Assembly (NCBI RefSeq): GCF_016653635.2
Contig: NZ_CP067420.1
Span: 2,825,501-2,889,500 of the forward strand
Direction of reading: 5' to 3'
From: Skermanella sp. TT6
GTDB taxonomy: Bacteria; Pseudomonadota; Alphaproteobacteria; Azospirillales; Azospirillaceae
DNA: 64,000 nt
Every line of letters starts with the position of its first letter. The first letter of the stretch is position 1. The notes under the pieces were generated by a model that saw only the letters and a program-made list of their open reading frames with translations, had not been told where the DNA came from and did not search any database. Shown piece by piece: positions 60,665-64,000 of the stretch. A program made the position numbers and the translations under genes.

Positions 60665-61909
60665 ATGTCCCGACTGTCGTTCCCCAAGGAAAAGATCTCG
60701 ATCCTGCTGCTGGAAGGGATCCACGAGAATGCCGTCGCCGATCTGGCGGAGCATGGCTATGCCAACGTGACCCGGCTTCCCAAGGCGCTGGACGAGGGCG
60801 ACCTGATCGAGCGCCTGTCCGGCGTCCACATGGTCGGGATCCGGTCGCGCTCGCAACTGACGGAGACTGTGCTGCGCCAGGCCGACAAGCTGATGGCGAT
60901 CGGCTGCTTCTGCATCGGCACCAACCAGGTGGATCTCAATACCGCCCGGCAGCTCGGCATACCCGTGTTCAATGCCCCGCACAGCAACACCCGCAGCGTC
61001 GCCGAACTGGTGATGGGCGAGATCATCATGCTGATGCGCGGCATCTGGGACAAGTCGCGGATCGTCCACGAGGGCGGCTGGGTCAAGTCGGCCAAGGACA
61101 GCTACGAGATCCGCGGCAAGGTGCTGGGCATCGTCGGCTACGGCCATATCGGCACGCAGCTCTCGGTCATCGCCGAGGCGCTCGGCATGCGGGTCCGCTT
61201 CTTCGACATCCAGAAGAAGCTGGCCCTGGGCAATGCTCAGCAGTGCCGCACCCTCGACGAGTTGCTGACCCTCTCCGACGTGGTCAGCCTGCACGTGCCC
61301 GATACCGCCCAGACCCGCGACATGATCGGGCCGGAGCAGATCCGGGCCATGAAGAAGGGCGCCTACCTGATCAACGCGGCACGGGGCAGCATCATCGACA
61401 TCGACGCGCTGGCCGCAGCGCTGAAGTCGGGCCACCTGCGCGGCGCCGCGATCGACGTCTTCCCGGTCGAGCCGGCGAGCGACGCCGACGAGTTCGCCAG
61501 CCCGCTCCGCGGCCTGCCCAACGTGATCCTGACCCCGCATATCGGCGGATCGACGATGGAGGCGCAGGCCAACATCGGGAACGAGGTGGCACGCAAGCTG
61601 ATCGAGTACTCGGACAACGGCTCGACCATGGGCGCCGTGAATTTCCCCGAGGTCCAGCTGCCCGTCCGCGAGGGCGGCGTCCGCTTCCTGCATATCCACG
61701 CCAACGTTCCGGGCGTGCTGCGGAAGCTGAACGAGGTCTTCGCGTCGCGCGGCCTCAACATGGCGGCCCAGTATCTCCAGACCGACCCTTCCATCGGCTA
61801 TGTCGTGTTCGACGTCGACGGCGAGGTGAACGACCAGGAAATCCTTGCCGACATGCGCGCCATCGACGGGACGCTGCGCAGCCGCGTGCTCTACGACCGG
61901 CGGCGCTGA
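60665..61909 (+). CDS. serA: D-3-phosphoglycerate dehydrogenase (E. coli-type with ACT domain)
   Basis: A 414-residue enzyme that commits 3-phosphoglycerate to serine synthesis. The nucleotide-binding motif is GYGHIGTQL, followed by NAARGSIIDIDAL and the catalytic HIGGST segment. A C-terminal ACT domain (HIHANVPGVLRKLNEVFASRG) suggests serine feedback inhibition. Length matches the roughly 410-residue E. coli form. ATG at 60665 gives the family N-terminus MSRLSFPKEKISILLLEGIH; a GTG at 60617 is a less likely start. Confidence 0.95.
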   Translation: MSRLSFPKEKISILLLEGIHENAVADLAEHGYANVTRLPKALDEGDLIERLSGVHMVGIRSRSQLTETVLRQADKLMAIGCFCIGTNQVDLNTARQLGIPVFNAPHSNTRSVAELVMGEIIMLMRGIWDKSRIVHEGGWVKSAKDSYEIRGKVLGIVGYGHIGTQLSVIAEALGMRVRFFDIQKKLALGNAQQCRTLDELLTLSDVVSLHVPDTAQTRDMIGPEQIRAMKKGAYLINAARGSIIDIDALAAALKSGHLRGAAIDVFPVEPASDADEFASPLRGLPNVILTPHIGGSTMEAQANIGNEVARKLIEYSDNGSTMGAVNFPEVQLPVREGGVRFLHIHANVPGVLRKLNEVFASRGLNMAAQYLQTDPSIGYVVFDVDGEVNDQEILADMRAIDGTLRSRVLYDRRR

Positions 61910-61954
61910 CCCCTTCGCCCGGCGCGCGTCCGGCGGTCGCGCCGGGCGGACCGG

Positions 61955-63331
61955 TCAGTCGTCGAGCACCCGCTCCTTTTCCGGCTGCCGGTCCTCCCCC
62001 TTTCCGCCGCCGTCGTTCTCCAGTTCGTACATCGGGCTCCGGATCGAGACTCCGTCGGGGTCGGCCCCGTTCCCGACGCTGCGGGGTTCGCGCCGGCGCC
62101 AGCGGGCTTCCAGGCGGTTCATGACCGGTGTCACGGAAATGCCGTGGACGAGGATCGACACGGCGACGACGAACCCGGTCACCGACCACAGCAGATGCTG
62201 TTCGGCGAGTTCGGTATGGTTCACCGCGTAGGCGAGATAGTAGAACGACCCGATGCCCCGGATGCCGAAGAGTCCGATGACGGTGCGCTCGGACCAGGGC
62301 AGGCGTGTTCCGGCAAGGCCGATCATGCCCGCCACGGGCCGGATCACGAACAGGAAGGCCAGCCCGGCAAGCGCGGCGTTCCAGGTCAGGGAGCTGAGCA
62401 GCCCTCCCGCGATGGCCCCGCCGAACAGGACCAGCACGACCATCATCAGCAGCTTCTCGATCTGCTCTGAGAAGGTGTGCAACGCCTCGTTGTAGTCGTG
62501 GGACCGTTCGGTATGGCGAAGCGTCGTGGCGGCGACGAACACCGCCAGGAACCCGTAGCCGTGAACCAGTTCGGTCACACCGTACGACACCAGCGTGATC
62601 CCCAGCGCGGCCAGCCCTTCCCGCGTGTCGGCGATCCGCGCCTGGTCCGGCAGCCGGAACACCAGGAACCCCAGGAACCGTCCGACCGCCCATCCGACCG
62701 CCACGCCGACCGCCAGCTTCCACAGGACCGCGTCCAGGAACCATTCCACCGTCCACCAGCCGGGGGCAACGCTGCCCGCGGCGGAGGCGGCGGCCATGGC
62801 GAGCGCCAGATGCGTGAAGGGAAAGGCCAGCCCGTCGTTCAGCCCCGCCTCGGACGTCAGGCTGAAGCGCACCTCGTCCTCGCCGCCGGACCTCGGCGGA
62901 CCGACCTGGATGTCGGATGCCAGCACCGGATCGGTCGGGGCGAGCACCGCCCCCAGGAGGATGGCCGCCGGCAGGGAGAGGCCCAGGGTCCAGACCCCGA
63001 TCAGCGCGATGCCCGCGATCGACAGCGGCATGGTGACGGCGAGCAGCAGCCAGGTCGTCCGCCACCGTTTCCAGCCGACGGGCCTGTCCAGCTTCAGCCC
63101 GGCGCCGAGCAGGGCGATGATCACCACCAATTCGGTGATCCGCTCGATGAAGCCGGACTGGATGATGAAATCCGGGTCCGACCCGACGCCGGGAGTGATG
63201 AAGAGCCCCAGCCCGAGCAGCACGCAGAAGATCGGCAGCGACAGGGGCAGGTCCCGAAGCAGCATCGGCAGCCAGGCAATGCCGAGGATGACGAGCCCGA
63301 GGCCGGTCAGCAGGGTGATGTAGGGATCCAT
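61955..63331 (-). CDS. CPA1-family cation:proton antiporter
   Basis: A 458-residue membrane protein with about 12 helices of the NhaP/CPA1 type. Conserved parts include LLGAGLKLDRPVGWKRW, the ion-binding region VLAPTDPVLASDIQVGPP, LTSEAGLNDGLAFPFTHLAL and GLFGIRGIGSFYYLAYA. A short, charged, probably disordered cytoplasmic tail follows. ATG at 63331 is chosen because the first membrane helix begins there; an upstream frame to 63514 would add 61 unlike residues. The transported cation cannot be deduced. Confidence 0.91.
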   Translation of the reverse strand: MDPYITLLTGLGLVILGIAWLPMLLRDLPLSLPIFCVLLGLGLFITPGVGSDPDFIIQSGFIERITELVVIIALLGAGLKLDRPVGWKRWRTTWLLLAVTMPLSIAGIALIGVWTLGLSLPAAILLGAVLAPTDPVLASDIQVGPPRSGGEDEVRFSLTSEAGLNDGLAFPFTHLALAMAAASAAGSVAPGWWTVEWFLDAVLWKLAVGVAVGWAVGRFLGFLVFRLPDQARIADTREGLAALGITLVSYGVTELVHGYGFLAVFVAATTLRHTERSHDYNEALHTFSEQIEKLLMMVVLVLFGGAIAGGLLSSLTWNAALAGLAFLFVIRPVAGMIGLAGTRLPWSERTVIGLFGIRGIGSFYYLAYAVNHTELAEQHLLWSVTGFVVAVSILVHGISVTPVMNRLEARWRRREPRSVGNGADPDGVSIRSPMYELENDGGGKGEDRQPEKERVLDD

Positions 63332-63351
63332 GAACCTTTTGCACACTTGGT

Positions 63352-63440
63352 GTGACGTACCACCTTCAACAGGTGGAATACCGGCATGTGCCGCACAATC
63401 CCGTACTCCTTGCCAACTACCTACAACAGGTGGTGTACCG
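63352..63440. repeat. Two copies of a palindromic element in the antiporter-helicase divergent region
   Basis: CAACAGGTGGAATACCG at 63367-63383 recurs as CAACAGGTGGTGTACCG at 63424-63440, 15 of 17 bases the same and 57 bases apart. Each copy sits in a palindrome: the first is CCACCT-N5-AGGTGG, the second a weaker CTACCT-N5-AGGTGG. They lie between the divergent antiporter (start 63331) and helicase (start 63513) and could be operators. Confidence 0.55.
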
Positions 63441-63512
63441 CAACCTTGAATAATAGTATGTTCATGGTATGTTGCAGCCTGCCTTCGCCTTCCGGGAGCC
63501 AGTCCGAAGCGC

Positions 63513-64000
63513 ATGACCCGGCCCTTCCGCCGTCATCAGGAGATGGTCAGCAACATTGTCCGCGCCATCGCCGGACGGCAGACCGACGTGCGCGACATCC
63601 TCGCGGCCGTCACCCCGGGCGGCGGGAAGAGCCTGCTGCCGGTCATCGCGGCGGCCCGGCTGATCGAGGCGGGCGTCGCCGACCGGGTCTGCTGGATCGT
63701 CCCGCGCGACAGCCTCCGGCTCCAGGCGGAGGAGGCGTTCATCGATCCGGTATGGCGTACGGCTCTCGGCCACAGCCTGACCGTGCGGGCTGCCGAGAAT
63801 TCTCCCGACCCCTGCCGCGGCCTGCAGGGTTACGTCACGACATACCAGGCGGTCGCGGCGGCGCCCGAACTCCATCTGGCCGAGTTCCAGCGGCATCGGT
63901 ACCTGCTGGCGATCGACGAGCTTCACCATCTGCCGGCCCTCTCGGACCTCGACAACCTGACCAACGCCGCCGACGAGACAGCCTGGAGCCACAGCATCCT
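63513..64000 (+). CDS. DEAD/DEAH-type SF2 helicase, N-terminal part (runs off the window)
   Basis: The frame opens at ATG 63513 and stays open to the window end (about 162 codons). It begins MTRPFRRHQEMVSNIVRAIA. Walker A is AVTPGGGKSLL (about residues 33-43), motif Ia is near CWIVPRDSLRLQAEEAF, motif Ib-like GYVTTYQAVA is next, and Walker B/motif II is LLAIDELHHLPA, a DELH variant of DEAH. This is the N-terminal RecA domain of an SF2 helicase or translocase. The rest is missing, so its role (repair, restriction or defence) is open. Confidence 0.82.
   Translation, partial: MTRPFRRHQEMVSNIVRAIAGRQTDVRDILAAVTPGGGKSLLPVIAAARLIEAGVADRVCWIVPRDSLRLQAEEAFIDPVWRTALGHSLTVRAAENSPDPCRGLQGYVTTYQAVAAAPELHLAEFQRHRYLLAIDELHHLPALSDLDNLTNAADETAWSHSI

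Overview
This window is GC-rich chromosomal DNA from an alphaproteobacterium, most likely of the Rhodospirillales and probably close to Azospirillum or Skermanella. That placement is inferred from three things: a complete 14-gene mitochondrial-like nuo operon with a short NuoG, the tig-clpP-clpX-lon-hup order, and a glnB-glnA pair behind a sigma-54 promoter. Nearly all of the window is core genome. No prophage, integrase, CRISPR array, rRNA or insertion sequence was seen.

Layout. Positions 1-21000 lie on the minus strand. They hold, in transcription order, nuoABCDEFGHIJKLMN-birA-coaX-rnj-mce-DUF1467, then tag, a BMP-family binding protein and the first codons of proS. Positions 21200-28940 carry tRNA-Asp, tRNA-Val, hup, lon, clpX, clpP, tig, tRNA-Leu and a small unknown gene, all on the minus strand. 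Malonyl-CoA decarboxylase, the NAD(P)H-hydrate repair enzyme and tRNA-His follow. glnB and glnA are on the plus strand. Positions 34650-37900 hold a REP-like inverted repeat, a tungstate-type ABC pair (ATPase and binding protein, no permease), an HTH regulator with a binding-protein-like domain, and tRNA-Asn. Positions 37960-46400 hold DUF188, small exported proteins, an acyl-CoA dehydrogenase, an SDR, a DsbA/FrnE-like protein, mfd and sdhE.

The accessory part is 46500-56800. It has a chemoreceptor, an orphan DctP binding protein and a FadR-type regulator diverging from a ureide/cyclic-amide operon. That operon contains a family-3 binding protein, a permease, ureidoglycolate lyase, a class V aminotransferase and a dihydropyrimidinase. 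It ends in a cluster of inverted repeats and is followed convergently by a PuuE-type deacetylase. The last part holds a second chemoreceptor with an MHYT-domain remnant behind it, serA, a CPA1 antiporter and the start of an SF2 helicase.

How it fits together. Respiration (complex I), biotin and CoA cofactor supply, RNA decay, protein quality control and nitrogen assimilation are all represented. The nitrogen theme recurs in the ureide operon, which probably imports and opens cyclic ureides. Four transport systems lack subunits locally: BMP, Tup, the family-3 ABC transporter and DctP. No clearly new multi-gene system was found. The most informative leads are the FadR-controlled ureide cluster with its unassigned aminotransferase, the permease-less tungstate locus with its regulator, a structured intergenic region at 1715-1942, and the repeats ahead of the terminal helicase.
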